This document shows, one piece after another, positions 6,543 through 15,727 of a DNA stretch of 22,839 nt (its first letter is position 1; each line of letters starts with the position of its first letter). Both the position numbers and the translations under genes were made by a program. The stretch lies in NCBI GenBank assembly GCA_030432775.1, contig JAUILO010000018.1:1-22839 (forward strand). Reading direction: 5' to 3'. The notes beneath the pieces were generated by a model. The model searched no databases and was not told the DNA's origin. It saw only the letters and a program-made list of their open reading frames with translations. The stretch comes from Alphaproteobacteria bacterium. Its GTDB lineage: Bacteria > Pseudomonadota > Alphaproteobacteria > Micavibrionales > Micavibrionaceae.

Positions 6543-9500
6543 ATGAGTACACAAGCACACGACATGCACGAAGATATGCAGGGCGAGGCCGCGGATAATA
6601 ACTTATCCGTAAGCAGCGCGCATATTGCTGTGTTTGGCGCACCGGAAGGTCAGGATGCGCGGTATCTGGCCGATCAGGCGCGCAAGACTATGGCCGAAGA
6701 TAAGGTTCTGGTTCATGTGGCGCTTGATGATCATCGCGCATCATCGCTTAAGGATTTACTCGATTTTTTCGCGCCGGATATTCAAGTGCTGTCTTTTCCG
6801 GCATGGGACTGCCTGCCATATGATCGCGTTTCGCCGCATAATGATATCGTCGCACAGCGCATGGCCGCTCTTGCACAATTAATATCATGGAAGAATGAAG
6901 CAAAGCGCTGTCCACGTATCTTGTTAACCACGGTGAATGCGGCTTATCAGCGCGTGCCGCCACGCAGCGCCTTTGACAGTGTTGCCTTTACCGCAGTACA
7001 AAATGGCCGCGTTGATATGGAATCCTTGCAAAGCTTTTTACAAAGCAACGGTTATGTGCGTACCGATACTGTGCGCGAAGCCGGAGAATATGCCATACGC
7101 GGGGGAATAGTGGATTTATACCCGTCCGGTTATGAATTGCCCGTGCGCATGGATTTATTTGGTGACGAGGTGGAAAGTATTCGCTTGTTCGATCCAATTA
7201 CACAGCGTACCGAAAAGAAGATTAAAGAATTTAGCCTGACTCCGGCAACAGAGTTCTTTTTGAACGAAGAATCTATTGTACGGTTCCGCAGTTCTTATCG
7301 CGAGCGCTTTGGTGTCGTGCGGGGATCTGATCCGCTTTATGAAGCCGTTAGTGAAGGTCGCCGCTATAACGGGATGGATCACTGGCTGCCATTGTTCTTT
7401 GATCATATGGATACGTTGTTTGATTATGTGCCCGCTGCAATGATGACGCTGGATCAACATGCGGACCAGTCCAGAGTAGAACGGCATGAACAGATCGTTG
7501 ATTTTTATCAGGCGCGTAAAACGCTGGAAGAGGCAACGGAGACAAAAATAAAAGCCAGAAGCAAAGACAAGGAAACGCTGGGAGGAACGATATACAGACC
7601 GCTACATCCGTCCGAATTATATGTCACAAGTGATGAATGGGATAATCTGTTTGGTGGCGCACAAGCGCTTTATCCGTTTGGCGCGCCTGATCAAGGTGAT
7701 CTGAAAATCCAGCAATATAGCGCAGATGGTAAAAAGGGGCGTGATTTTGCCGATATCCGCGCATTGCCTGACGGGGATGTATTGGGATTTTTGCGTAAGT
7801 ATATGGATGAACATCGCAAAGATGGACGTAAAATTCTGATTGCTGTTTATGGTGAAGGGTCACGTGATCGTTTGTTGAAGATGATGGAACACGCAGGCTT
7901 TACCAATTTTGTGGATGTAAAAAAGCCCGATGATCTTAAAAAACTCAGCGTGCAGCAAATCGGCATTTCTATTCTTGCGCTTGATCACGGATTTATAGCG
8001 CCGGATTTATGCGTTATCAGTGAACAGGATATTCTGGGTGACAGGCTGGCACGTAAGTCCAAAAAACGCGCCAAGGCGGATAATTTCCTCAAGGAGGTTT
8101 CATCACTCGTGCCGGGTGATCTTGTTGTGCATATTGACCATGGTGTCGGCCGTTTTGATAGTCTTGAAACGGTAAAGGCCGCCGGTACACATCATGATTG
8201 TTTGAAAATTATTTATGCCGGTGATGATAAATTATTCGTTCCGGTTGAAAATATTGAAATCCTCTCGCGTTTTGGCAGTGACGAAGGAACGATACAGCTG
8301 GACAAGCTTGGCGGCGCAGGATGGCAGGCACGTAAGAGCAAGGTCAAAAAAGATTTGATGATCATGGCCGATCAATTGCTTAAAATTGCCGCAGAGAGAG
8401 CGCTGAACAAAGCAGAGCCGCTTCGTGTTGAAGCATCGGTATATGACGAATTTGCCGCGCGCTTTCCTTATGAAGAAACTGAAGATCAGCAGCGATCCAT
8501 TCAAAATGTTCTGGATGATTTAGGGCAGGACAAACCAATGGACAGGCTTGTTTGTGGTGATGTTGGTTTTGGTAAAACCGAAGTTGCAATCCGCGCAGCT
8601 TATGTCGCGGCGATGAATGGTACGCAAGTTGCGCTGGTTGTGCCCACAACATTATTGGCACGCCAGCATTACGAGAATTTTGAAAAGCGTTTTCGGCATA
8701 CCGGTATCAGGGTTGAGCAATTATCGCGTCTGGTTCCGGTGGCACATGCAAAACAGGTTAGGGACGGCATGCGCGATGGCACAGTGAATATCGTCATCGG
8801 TACGCATTCATTACTGGCTAAAACAGTGAAATTTGCGCATTTGGGCTTATTGATTGTTGATGAAGAACAGCGCTTTGGCGTAAAGCAAAAAGAAAGCCTG
8901 AAGGAGCTGAAAAGCAATGTACATGTCTTAACGCTGACCGCTACGCCGATCCCGCGTACTCTTCAATTGGCGCTAACCGGCGTGCGTGAAATGTCACTGA
9001 TTACAACACCGCCGATTGATCGTCTTGCAATACGCACATTTGTTCTGCCTTATGATCCGATGGTTGTTCGCGAGGCCTTGCTGCGGGAACATTACCGCGG
9101 GGGGCAGAGTTTTTATGTCTGTCCGCGTGTGAAAGATATGGCCGATCTTGAAAAAGAGCTGAAAGAGCTTGTCCCCGAAGTCTCCGTTATTGCAGCTCAT
9201 GGGCAAATGACCCCCGCAGAGCTCGAAGATAGAATGACAGCATTTTATGACGGGCAATATGATGTGTTGCTTGCTACCAATATTATAGAGAGCGGTATTG
9301 ATATTCCAACAGCCAACACAATGATCGTCCATCGTTCAGAGATGTTTGGCCTTGCGCAGCTATACCAAATTCGTGGCCGTATTGGACGTTCTAAAATGCG
9401 TGCCTATGCCTATCTAACCCATGATCCTGTCAAAAAGTTGACGGATCAGGGGCAAAAACGACTGGAAGTCATCGAGACACTGGATACGCTGGGAGCAGGG

Positions 9501-10124
9501 TTTCAGCTTGCCAGTCATGATATGGATATCCGTGGTAGCGGTAATTTGCTTGGTGATAAGCAATCAGGCCATGTCAAAGAAGTGGGGGTCGAGCTATACC
9601 AGCAAATGCTGGAGGAGGCTGTTGCAGCAACACGTGAGGGATTAGATTGGAACGATACACAGGCGGCAACACAGAGTAACTGGTCACCGCAAATTAATAT
9701 TGGGCTGTCTGTTTTAATTCCTGATCATTATGTCGAGGATTTAACCCTTCGTATGAGCTTGTATCGCCGTTTATCCGATTTGCAGGATAAGGATGAAATT
9801 GAATCATTTGCGGCCGAACTGATCGATCGTTTCGGCAAACTGCCGGATGAGGTTGAAAACCTGCTGAAGATTGTCGAGATCAAACAATTCTGTAAACGTG
9901 CGGGTATTGATAAAGTCGAGGCAGGCCCTAAAGGTGCAGTCATTGGGTTTTATCAAAATAAACCGCCAAATGTTGATGGGCTGATGCGCTGGTTACAGGA
10001 AAAGGGAGGTGCGATTAAATTGCGCCCTGATCAAAAGTTAGTGGCGATCCGCGGCTGGGATTCTGTAGAGCGCCGCGTGCAAGGCGTTCGGTCTTTGACA
10101 CAATCTTTGGCAAGTTTGTCATAA
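6543..10124 (+). CDS. mfd: Transcription-repair coupling factor Mfd
   Basis: Mfd removes RNA polymerase stalled at DNA lesions and recruits UvrA for excision repair. The 1193-residue length fits the family (about 1150). The N-terminal UvrB-homology module (roughly 25-330, including FPAWDCLPYDRVSPH) is present. A CarD-like RNA polymerase-interacting domain begins near residue 520 (PGDLVVHIDHGVGRF). The translocase carries Walker A GDVGFGKT (672-679), DEEQ box (773-776), TATPIPRT (799-806) and QIRGRIGR (942-949), and resembles RecG, as expected. A C-terminal TRCF domain follows around 1040-1140. The ATG at 6543 has no clear Shine-Dalgarno; because sdhE ends only 58 bp upstream, translation may depend on that operon. 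Confidence 0.99.
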   Translation: MSTQAHDMHEDMQGEAADNNLSVSSAHIAVFGAPEGQDARYLADQARKTMAEDKVLVHVALDDHRASSLKDLLDFFAPDIQVLSFPAWDCLPYDRVSPHNDIVAQRMAALAQLISWKNEAKRCPRILLTTVNAAYQRVPPRSAFDSVAFTAVQNGRVDMESLQSFLQSNGYVRTDTVREAGEYAIRGGIVDLYPSGYELPVRMDLFGDEVESIRLFDPITQRTEKKIKEFSLTPATEFFLNEESIVRFRSSYRERFGVVRGSDPLYEAVSEGRRYNGMDHWLPLFFDHMDTLFDYVPAAMMTLDQHADQSRVERHEQIVDFYQARKTLEEATETKIKARSKDKETLGGTIYRPLHPSELYVTSDEWDNLFGGAQALYPFGAPDQGDLKIQQYSADGKKGRDFADIRALPDGDVLGFLRKYMDEHRKDGRKILIAVYGEGSRDRLLKMMEHAGFTNFVDVKKPDDLKKLSVQQIGISILALDHGFIAPDLCVISEQDILGDRLARKSKKRAKADNFLKEVSSLVPGDLVVHIDHGVGRFDSLETVKAAGTHHDCLKIIYAGDDKLFVPVENIEILSRFGSDEGTIQLDKLGGAGWQARKSKVKKDLMIMADQLLKIAAERALNKAEPLRVEASVYDEFAARFPYEETEDQQRSIQNVLDDLGQDKPMDRLVCGDVGFGKTEVAIRAAYVAAMNGTQVALVVPTTLLARQHYENFEKRFRHTGIRVEQLSRLVPVAHAKQVRDGMRDGTVNIVIGTHSLLAKTVKFAHLGLLIVDEEQRFGVKQKESLKELKSNVHVLTLTATPIPRTLQLALTGVREMSLITTPPIDRLAIRTFVLPYDPMVVREALLREHYRGGQSFYVCPRVKDMADLEKELKELVPEVSVIAAHGQMTPAELEDRMTAFYDGQYDVLLATNIIESGIDIPTANTMIVHRSEMFGLAQLYQIRGRIGRSKMRAYAYLTHDPVKKLTDQGQKRLEVIETLDTLGAGFQLASHDMDIRGSGNLLGDKQSGHVKEVGVELYQQMLEEAVAATREGLDWNDTQAATQSNWSPQINIGLSVLIPDHYVEDLTLRMSLYRRLSDLQDKDEIESFAAELIDRFGKLPDEVENLLKIVEIKQFCKRAGIDKVEAGPKGAVIGFYQNKPPNVDGLMRWLQEKGGAIKLRPDQKLVAIRGWDSVERRVQGVRSLTQSLASLS

Positions 10125-10216
10125 AAATATTTGCAATATTGGTCATAATGTTGTTTGATCCGTTATCTAATTGAAATAATAATAAATTAAGACTCGTAAT
10201 ACGGGAGGAAATAATA

Positions 10217-12598
10217 ATGGTTGACGATAAAACTAAAGAGGCGCTCGAAGCGGCAGAACTTGAAAGACTTCTCGCAGGTAGTGATAGCTTCTCAGAACGC
10301 GCCGCGATGGAATATATCGTTAATGTTATCCGTTCTACTGATTATCGCACAGCAGGGGCGTATCATATCGCCAGTACATGCGAGAACTGGTTTACAGACT
10401 TGAAAGAAGTCGGTTTCCCTGTTGCAAATAAAAAAGCCCGCGCCAAATATGATGAAAATCCGGATGAAGAAAAGTCGCCGCCAGTGTTCTATAGGGCAGA
10501 ACAAGTGGCAAAGCCCAATAGCGTGAACAAAAAAGATTGGGACATGATCGGCGCTTATTTTGAAGATCGCCTTAAAAATGCCCCTGTGGCAGATGAGCCG
10601 ACAAGCCTTGTCAATTTAACACGTTTGACCGAACTTTTACGTTTGAATGATGTTGAAAAAGCATTCCTGAGATTTGCTTATGTGATGGGTACGGATAATG
10701 ATCTGCGCAACTTCACCAATGAATTTGTCAAAGGCGATATGAAGAAAAACGGAGCGGCTTTGGCCAAGCTTTTAGATATGCCGTCAAAGTATAAAACATT
10801 AACGAAGATCATTGATGCAGGCAGCAGCCGTCTTGCGCGCTACGGTCTTTTGGAGGCTGATTATAATTTAAGCCCCGTACTTCCGTCTTTGAATGATGAC
10901 TTGATGGATGCGCTGTTAAGCGAAGATATGGATGATGCGGCTATTATTGGTGAAATTCTTGGGAAGCCGGCAACGACGGATCTTGATATTGCTGATTTTG
11001 AATATATTGGCGAAGATCTTCAATACATTATCGATCTGTTGAAAAACGCGAGTGATAAAGGCATTAAAGGCGTTAATATTCTGGTTTATGGCCCTGCTGG
11101 TGGCGGCAAGACAGAGCTTGTGAAGACAATTGCCAAGCATCTTGAAAAAGAAGTCTATCTTGTGGGTGAGGACGGCGAGAATAATAGTGATGATGCGCCG
11201 ATGTATGATGTTGATGGCGATATAATCGGCACAACTCCTGTTAAGGATAACCGCTCTACGGATAAAGTTCGTTTATCGCAGTTATTGCGCACACAAGCTC
11301 TTCTTGAAGGTGATGATAAAGCGCTCGCATTCTTTGACGAGATCGAAGATCTGTTGATCAAAGGAACGGATACAGATAAAAGCGCGGACACTGAAAGCAA
11401 AATCGCGGTCAATAGATTGCTGGAAAATAACCCTGTACCAACTGTATGGGCGGGTAATGATCCGCAGAAATTCCACGATGCCGTGCGTCAGCGTTTTACG
11501 TTCTCGCTTTATGTTGATGAACCGCCCGTTCTTGTGCGGAAGAAAATCTGGGATAAGCAATTGGCACTAAAAGGTCTGGAGCTTCCGGAAGAAACTGTCA
11601 TTAACTTGGCGCGTAAATACAGCGCGGCTCCAAGACAAATTGCTAAAGCAGCCGAAGGCGCAGCGATTACCGGTAAGGGCGTTGAAGCTATTGAAATGGC
11701 TCTGCCCGCATCTGCCAGAATTAGTGCCGGAAGCAGTGAAGCTATTATCGATTACGGCAGTGTTTCAACATTATTTGATCCTGATCTTTTAAATGTAGAA
11801 GATGCGGATACTGATATGGTTCTTGATCATTTGATTGAGCGCGCAACCGCACGAGAGCCTTTTGCGCTGAAAGTAGAGGGCAATGTCGGAACAGGCGTGA
11901 GCAACATGCTGCGTTATGTGGCTGAAAAATCTATGCTGAACCCGATGGAAGTTTCGATGGCCTCGCTATCGCAGCCAACCCAGTTTACAACGCCGGAACA
12001 AAACGTCGCAGCAGCATTTGATGCTGCTGCCAATGGAAGACGTTTTCTTATTATTCATGATATCGGTCATACTGTGCCAAGACCTGGTAATGACAATGAC
12101 TGGCGAAATGAAAGTTTGGCGCGCGTCTTTATCGAAAAAGCGCGTGAGCATAAATTGCCATTTGCCGTGACATCACAAGACGGCAAGTTGGAACTGCCGA
12201 TTTCATGTACTCATGTATTCTCCCACCATGTGAAACTTTTGCCTTTGGATGCGCAGAGAGCAGAAAAAGCATTTGAGCTATACTTCAAGCAAGACGCACC
12301 GGAATCTCTGGCAGCGCTTGTTGCAAAGAGTGATGTTGTGATCGGTGATTTTGCAAGAACCAGCAAGTTGCTAAGTCGTTTCCCTGTGGGTGAAGTGCAG
12401 CCTGATGATATTGTGAAAATGATTGATGAGCAGCGTAGCTTTAGAAAATCCGGCCCGGTATCTATCGGCTTTAATGCCGATATCGGTAGTTCAATCGAGG
12501 GCGTTGATAGACAAGCTTTCCCATTTATGCCGCTGGAAAAGCCGGCAAAAGGAAATACGGTGAATAGCGGTAATACTATTGGCTTTAAACCCAAATAG
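10217..12598 (+). CDS. AAA+ ATPase with one active and one degenerate module
   Basis: A 793-residue cytosolic protein of the SpoVK/Vps4-like AAA+ group (COG0464-type). An alpha-helical N-terminal region (1-250) is followed by AAA module 1: Walker A GPAGGGKT (292-299), Walker B ALAFFDEIED (369-378), a sensor-like NPVPTVWAGN (405-414), and candidate Arg fingers R424/R426. Residues about 535-740 look like a second AAA fold in which the P-loop has decayed to EGNVGTGVS (554-562, no Lys) and Walker B to RFLIIHD (609-615, no Glu), so it probably does not hydrolyse ATP. No protease domain or membrane segment is seen. A strong GGGAGGA ribosome site lies 8 nt before the ATG. It is 92 bp downstream of mfd; no convincing promoter is visible in the gap. 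The substrate is unknown. Confidence 0.9.
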   Translation: MVDDKTKEALEAAELERLLAGSDSFSERAAMEYIVNVIRSTDYRTAGAYHIASTCENWFTDLKEVGFPVANKKARAKYDENPDEEKSPPVFYRAEQVAKPNSVNKKDWDMIGAYFEDRLKNAPVADEPTSLVNLTRLTELLRLNDVEKAFLRFAYVMGTDNDLRNFTNEFVKGDMKKNGAALAKLLDMPSKYKTLTKIIDAGSSRLARYGLLEADYNLSPVLPSLNDDLMDALLSEDMDDAAIIGEILGKPATTDLDIADFEYIGEDLQYIIDLLKNASDKGIKGVNILVYGPAGGGKTELVKTIAKHLEKEVYLVGEDGENNSDDAPMYDVDGDIIGTTPVKDNRSTDKVRLSQLLRTQALLEGDDKALAFFDEIEDLLIKGTDTDKSADTESKIAVNRLLENNPVPTVWAGNDPQKFHDAVRQRFTFSLYVDEPPVLVRKKIWDKQLALKGLELPEETVINLARKYSAAPRQIAKAAEGAAITGKGVEAIEMALPASARISAGSSEAIIDYGSVSTLFDPDLLNVEDADTDMVLDHLIERATAREPFALKVEGNVGTGVSNMLRYVAEKSMLNPMEVSMASLSQPTQFTTPEQNVAAAFDAAANGRRFLIIHDIGHTVPRPGNDNDWRNESLARVFIEKAREHKLPFAVTSQDGKLELPISCTHVFSHHVKLLPLDAQRAEKAFELYFKQDAPESLAALVAKSDVVIGDFARTSKLLSRFPVGEVQPDDIVKMIDEQRSFRKSGPVSIGFNADIGSSIEGVDRQAFPFMPLEKPAKGNTVNSGNTIGFKPK

Positions 12599-12690
12599 TG
12601 AAAACCACTAGGGCGTATATGTTTAATCGTGTTAAAATAGATTCTAGTGCTGGTTATGCTGGTATCTATTAACGAATGCAGGAACGAATT

Positions 12691-13101
12691 ATGAGCCGCG
12701 AATATGCAGAAGAGCGCATTAAAGAGGCGCTTCGCCAATCCAAGGGTAATCCAACCAAAACGAGACAGCTTGTTATCGCATGGGCGATGGAAGATGTCCG
12801 TTTGTTACAAGGGTTGACCAAACCGCATTTGACAGGCATTACCGCACACGCAGTCAGCCGCGTTATTCATAGAATGGGTTCGGAGCCAGAAGAGATACAT
12901 GTTCCAAGCGAGCCTGAAACGCTGGATTTAACACCGGAAGGTTTCGGCAAAGAGATTTTAGGCGCATTATCGGGCGATTCTGCTATTTTTGGCGAAGAAA
13001 CCTACGTGCCGCAAGCAGCCACGCGCAATCGCAAGCAAGCCTCGCAAAGTCATATCGATGCGATTTATCGTATGACAGGTAAAAAGCCCACTGAAGAATA
13101 A
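12691..13101 (+). CDS. Small conserved-looking protein of unknown function (136 aa)
   Basis: I do not recognise the family. The ATG at 12691 is preferred over the in-frame ATG at 12676 because AGGA (12680-12683) lies 7 nt before it. The N-terminal half (about residues 1-60) is strongly helical and basic, with KGNPTKTRQLVIAWAMEDV, and could be a small helical binding domain; the Pro-Glu-rich middle and the C-terminal part look less ordered, with a basic end. It follows the AAA+ gene by 92 bp on the same strand, so it may be a co-expressed partner or adaptor. That is inferred from position only. Confidence 0.75.
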   Translation: MSREYAEERIKEALRQSKGNPTKTRQLVIAWAMEDVRLLQGLTKPHLTGITAHAVSRVIHRMGSEPEEIHVPSEPETLDLTPEGFGKEILGALSGDSAIFGEETYVPQAATRNRKQASQSHIDAIYRMTGKKPTEE

Positions 13102-13139
13102 TAGCCTTTGTTACGATATCTTGCTCGACTTGCGCGCTA

Positions 13140-13167
13140 TTTAACATCACAGTTTTTCAAATATAAC
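13140..13167 (+). promoter_or_regulatory. Possible promoter upstream of the amgK-like gene
   Basis: TTTAAC (13140-13145) and TATAAC (13162-13167) are separated by 16 bp. Transcription would begin around 13174 and give a leader of about 30 nt. The -10 is good (five of six) but the -35 is mediocre. Confidence 0.3.
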
Positions 13168-13203
13168 TTGCATCATCAGCATTATTGTTGATTCTTGATT
13201 GCT

Positions 13204-14355
13204 ATGTCTGTGAAAGAATTTTTTGAACAAAATAGTAATAACCGTCTGATGTTTTTGCATCAGGCTGGGTGGCATGAGGCACAGATTGTGCCTGTGGGCG
13301 AGGATAGCTCTTCGCGCCGCTATTTTCGTTTGAATAAAACCACTTTCGGTGATGAGGCGCAAAGCGCGATTTTAATGGAATCTGTGCCCGATGGACATCG
13401 TCTTTCGACGCAGGGGCACCGGACAAAAGATTACGAGCGCATTGCAAAATATTTATCGGCACAGCAAGTTCGCGTGCCGCAAATTTATTCGTGTGACCAT
13501 AAGAAGGGTTTTATCCTTTTGGAAGATTTTGGCGATCTTTCTTTTCGTCTTGCACAGCATGAAGCGGATCGCCCAGCAGATGCGATGGGCGACCAGATAG
13601 CAGATGTTACAAGTAATCCTACGACAGGACTGAGTAGGGGAGATCTGTATAAGCTAGCCACAGACAATCTTATCCATATGGGGGGGCTTACTGTGCGCTC
13701 TATGCCGCCGCTGCCGGCTTATTACGGCAGTCATGTTCATGAAGGACGTAGACGGCTTGTGGATTGGTATGTGCCGACCCTGCGCAAAGAAGTGGTAGCG
13801 AGCGGAACTATAAAAGATTATCTGCGGGCGTGGGATGATATTGAAAAATCATTGCCGCCGCCGCCAATGGGGTTTGTTCATGTTGATTACCAATGTGATA
13901 ATCTGATGTTGTTATCAGGCGCAGCGGGATTAGAACGCTGTGGTCTGCTGGATTTTCAGGGCGCTATGTATGGGCCGCTTGCATATGATTTGGCTAATTT
14001 GCTGGAAGATGCACGTGTTGAAATTCCCAAAGCCCTGCGCGAAGAAATGCTGGCTTATTATTGCCGTGATATGAGTAATCAGGATGCCGAGCATTTTGCG
14101 CTCTGGTACAGAATTTTGGCAACGCAGTTCCATTGCCGTGTTATCGGACAATTTATCAAACTTGCAATTGTTTTTGATAAGCCACGCTACCTTGAGCATA
14201 TCCCCCGTTTATGTGGTTATATAAGTGATGCGTTGCAACACCCTGTATTAGAACCTCTTTGTTCATGGATTAGTCATGAAGATATTGTATTTGATCCTGA
14301 AATTGATATTGTGATCGAAGATATAAAGCCGTATATACGCGGTGACGCATTTTAA
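13204..14355 (+). CDS. amgK: AmgK-like phosphotransferase (anomeric MurNAc/GlcNAc kinase family)
   Basis: A 383-residue protein of the aminoglycoside phosphotransferase fold. Residues 30-45 contain GEDSSSRRYFRL, the nucleotide-loop region typical of AmgK. The catalytic loop is HVDYQCDN (226-233; base D228, metal ligand N233) and the metal-binding motif is DFQGAMYGPLAYDL (D250). The late segment ILATQFHCRVIGQF followed by YLEHIPRL also matches AmgK proteins. AmgK phosphorylates C1 of N-acetylmuramate and N-acetylglucosamine for peptidoglycan recycling; MurU and often TsaE are usual neighbours but neither is in this window. ATG 13204 is chosen over a TTG at 13195; neither has a good ribosome site. 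The substrate may differ, so the kinase-family call is firmer than the gene name. Confidence 0.75.
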   Translation: MSVKEFFEQNSNNRLMFLHQAGWHEAQIVPVGEDSSSRRYFRLNKTTFGDEAQSAILMESVPDGHRLSTQGHRTKDYERIAKYLSAQQVRVPQIYSCDHKKGFILLEDFGDLSFRLAQHEADRPADAMGDQIADVTSNPTTGLSRGDLYKLATDNLIHMGGLTVRSMPPLPAYYGSHVHEGRRRLVDWYVPTLRKEVVASGTIKDYLRAWDDIEKSLPPPPMGFVHVDYQCDNLMLLSGAAGLERCGLLDFQGAMYGPLAYDLANLLEDARVEIPKALREEMLAYYCRDMSNQDAEHFALWYRILATQFHCRVIGQFIKLAIVFDKPRYLEHIPRLCGYISDALQHPVLEPLCSWISHEDIVFDPEIDIVIEDIKPYIRGDAF

Positions 14356-14429
14356 AGGTTCCTGATTAGGGGGATGAGATAAATGTTTCGCTGTATTATT
14401 TGACCGTTTCGATTGGAAGGAAAACAATT

Positions 14430-15647
14430 ATGGGCATTGTTGCACAAAGACTAAGCGTAATTAAACCATCTCCGACTTTGGCGCTTATTGCCAAGGCCAA
14501 GGAAATGAAAGAAGCAGGCGATGATGTGATTGGCCTTGCTGCGGGTGAACCGGATTTTGATACACCTGATTTTGCCAAGGAAGGCGCAATAGCTGCTATT
14601 CGAAATGGTGATACGAAATATACGCCTGTTCCGGGTACTTTTGCGCTTAAAGACGCTATTGTTGAAAAATTCAAAAAAGATAACGACCTAACGTACTCTC
14701 GTGATGAAGTGATTGTCGGTACAGGCGGTAAACAGGTTCTGTATAACGCATTGATGGCTTCTGTGAACCCGGGCGATGAAGTAATTATTCCAGCGCCTTA
14801 CTGGGTGTCTTATCCGGATATGGTATTGCTTGCCGAAGGTAAACCTGTATTTGTCGATTGCGGCGTTGAAACAAATTTCAAATTACAGGCTTCGGATCTT
14901 GAGGCGGCAATTACGCCAAAAACAAAATGGCTGATTTTGAACTCTCCATCCAATCCGACTGGCGCGGCATATACACGCGAAGAGCTTTTGGCTGTGGCTG
15001 AAGTGCTGCGTAAACACCCGCATGTTTGGGTGATGTCTGATGATATGTACGAAAAAATCGTTTATGACGGGTTTAAGTTTACAACAATCGCACAGGTCGC
15101 GCCTGATCTTGCTGAGCGCACATTGACAATTAACGGCGTGTCTAAAGCCTATGCGATGACAGGATGGCGCATTGGTTATGCAGGTGGCCCTGTTGAACTG
15201 ATTAAAGCCATGACAAAAATCCAAAGTCAAAGCACATCCAACCCCAGCTCTATTTCTCAGGCCTGTGCGCAGGCTGCGCTAACGGGTGATCAGTCATTTC
15301 TAGCAAGCCATAATGAAGTGTTTAAAGAACGACGCGATATGGTCGTAAGTCTGTTGAACGAAGCAGACGGTATTAGTTGCCTGACACCGGAAGGCGCATT
15401 TTACGTGTATCCGTCTTGTGAGGGCTGTCTTGGTAAAGTGACACCATCAGGCCATATCATCAAAACAGATTCTGATTTCACAGCCTATTTGCTGGAAACA
15501 CAAAAGGTTGTTTGTGTGCCGGGTGTTGCATTTGGTCTAGAGCCACATTTCCGCATTTCATATGCCACATCGACCGAGCTTTTACAAAAAGCCTGTGACC
15601 GTATCAAAATTGCATGCAGCCAGCTTGAAAACAAGGCAGCTGCGTAA
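14430..15647 (+). CDS. aatA: Class I PLP-dependent aminotransferase (aspartate aminotransferase type)
   Basis: A 405-residue cytosolic enzyme that most likely interconverts aspartate and 2-oxoglutarate with oxaloacetate and glutamate. Key features are AAGEPDFDTP near residue 35, the PAPYWVSYPDM and SPSNPTGAAY motifs, SKAYAMTGWRIGY with the PLP-binding Lys239, and the substrate-carboxylate Arg375 in FRISYATS. This is the class I beta/gamma form found in alphaproteobacteria, some members of which also act on prephenate. The ATG at 14430 is well supported by GGAAGGA (14415-14421) 8 nt upstream; a TTG 30 bp upstream in frame is not the start. The amgK-like gene ends 74 bp upstream, so co-transcription is possible. 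A terminator follows immediately. Confidence 0.95.
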   Translation: MGIVAQRLSVIKPSPTLALIAKAKEMKEAGDDVIGLAAGEPDFDTPDFAKEGAIAAIRNGDTKYTPVPGTFALKDAIVEKFKKDNDLTYSRDEVIVGTGGKQVLYNALMASVNPGDEVIIPAPYWVSYPDMVLLAEGKPVFVDCGVETNFKLQASDLEAAITPKTKWLILNSPSNPTGAAYTREELLAVAEVLRKHPHVWVMSDDMYEKIVYDGFKFTTIAQVAPDLAERTLTINGVSKAYAMTGWRIGYAGGPVELIKAMTKIQSQSTSNPSSISQACAQAALTGDQSFLASHNEVFKERRDMVVSLLNEADGISCLTPEGAFYVYPSCEGCLGKVTPSGHIIKTDSDFTAYLLETQKVVCVPGVAFGLEPHFRISYATSTELLQKACDRIKIACSQLENKAAA

Positions 15648-15683
15648 TCTGTATAGGGTGAGTAAAATTCAAAAAGGGAGGGG

Positions 15684-15727
15684 CGCCTGCGTTTATGCGG
15701 CGTCCTTTTTCTTTTTCTTTTTGTCTT
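15684..15727 (+). terminator. Terminator of the aminotransferase gene, overlapping the convergent gene
   Basis: CGCC-T-GC pairs with GC-GGCG (15684-15690 with 15697-15702; one bulged T, loop GTTTAT), followed by TCC and a long T-rich stretch broken by single C residues. The loop contains the complement of the stop codon of the convergent patatin-like gene, and the T-rich stretch is the complement of its Lys codons. Confidence 0.7.

Noticed and set aside
10125..10216. Promoter before the AAA+ gene
   Set aside because: Several TTG and TAT-like hexamers exist, but none combines a good -35, -10 and spacing; I left it unannotated.
12211..12738. Minus-strand ORF of 175 codons opposite the AAA+ gene end
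   Set aside because: Antisense to a conserved gene and covering the next gene's start; no recognisable protein features.
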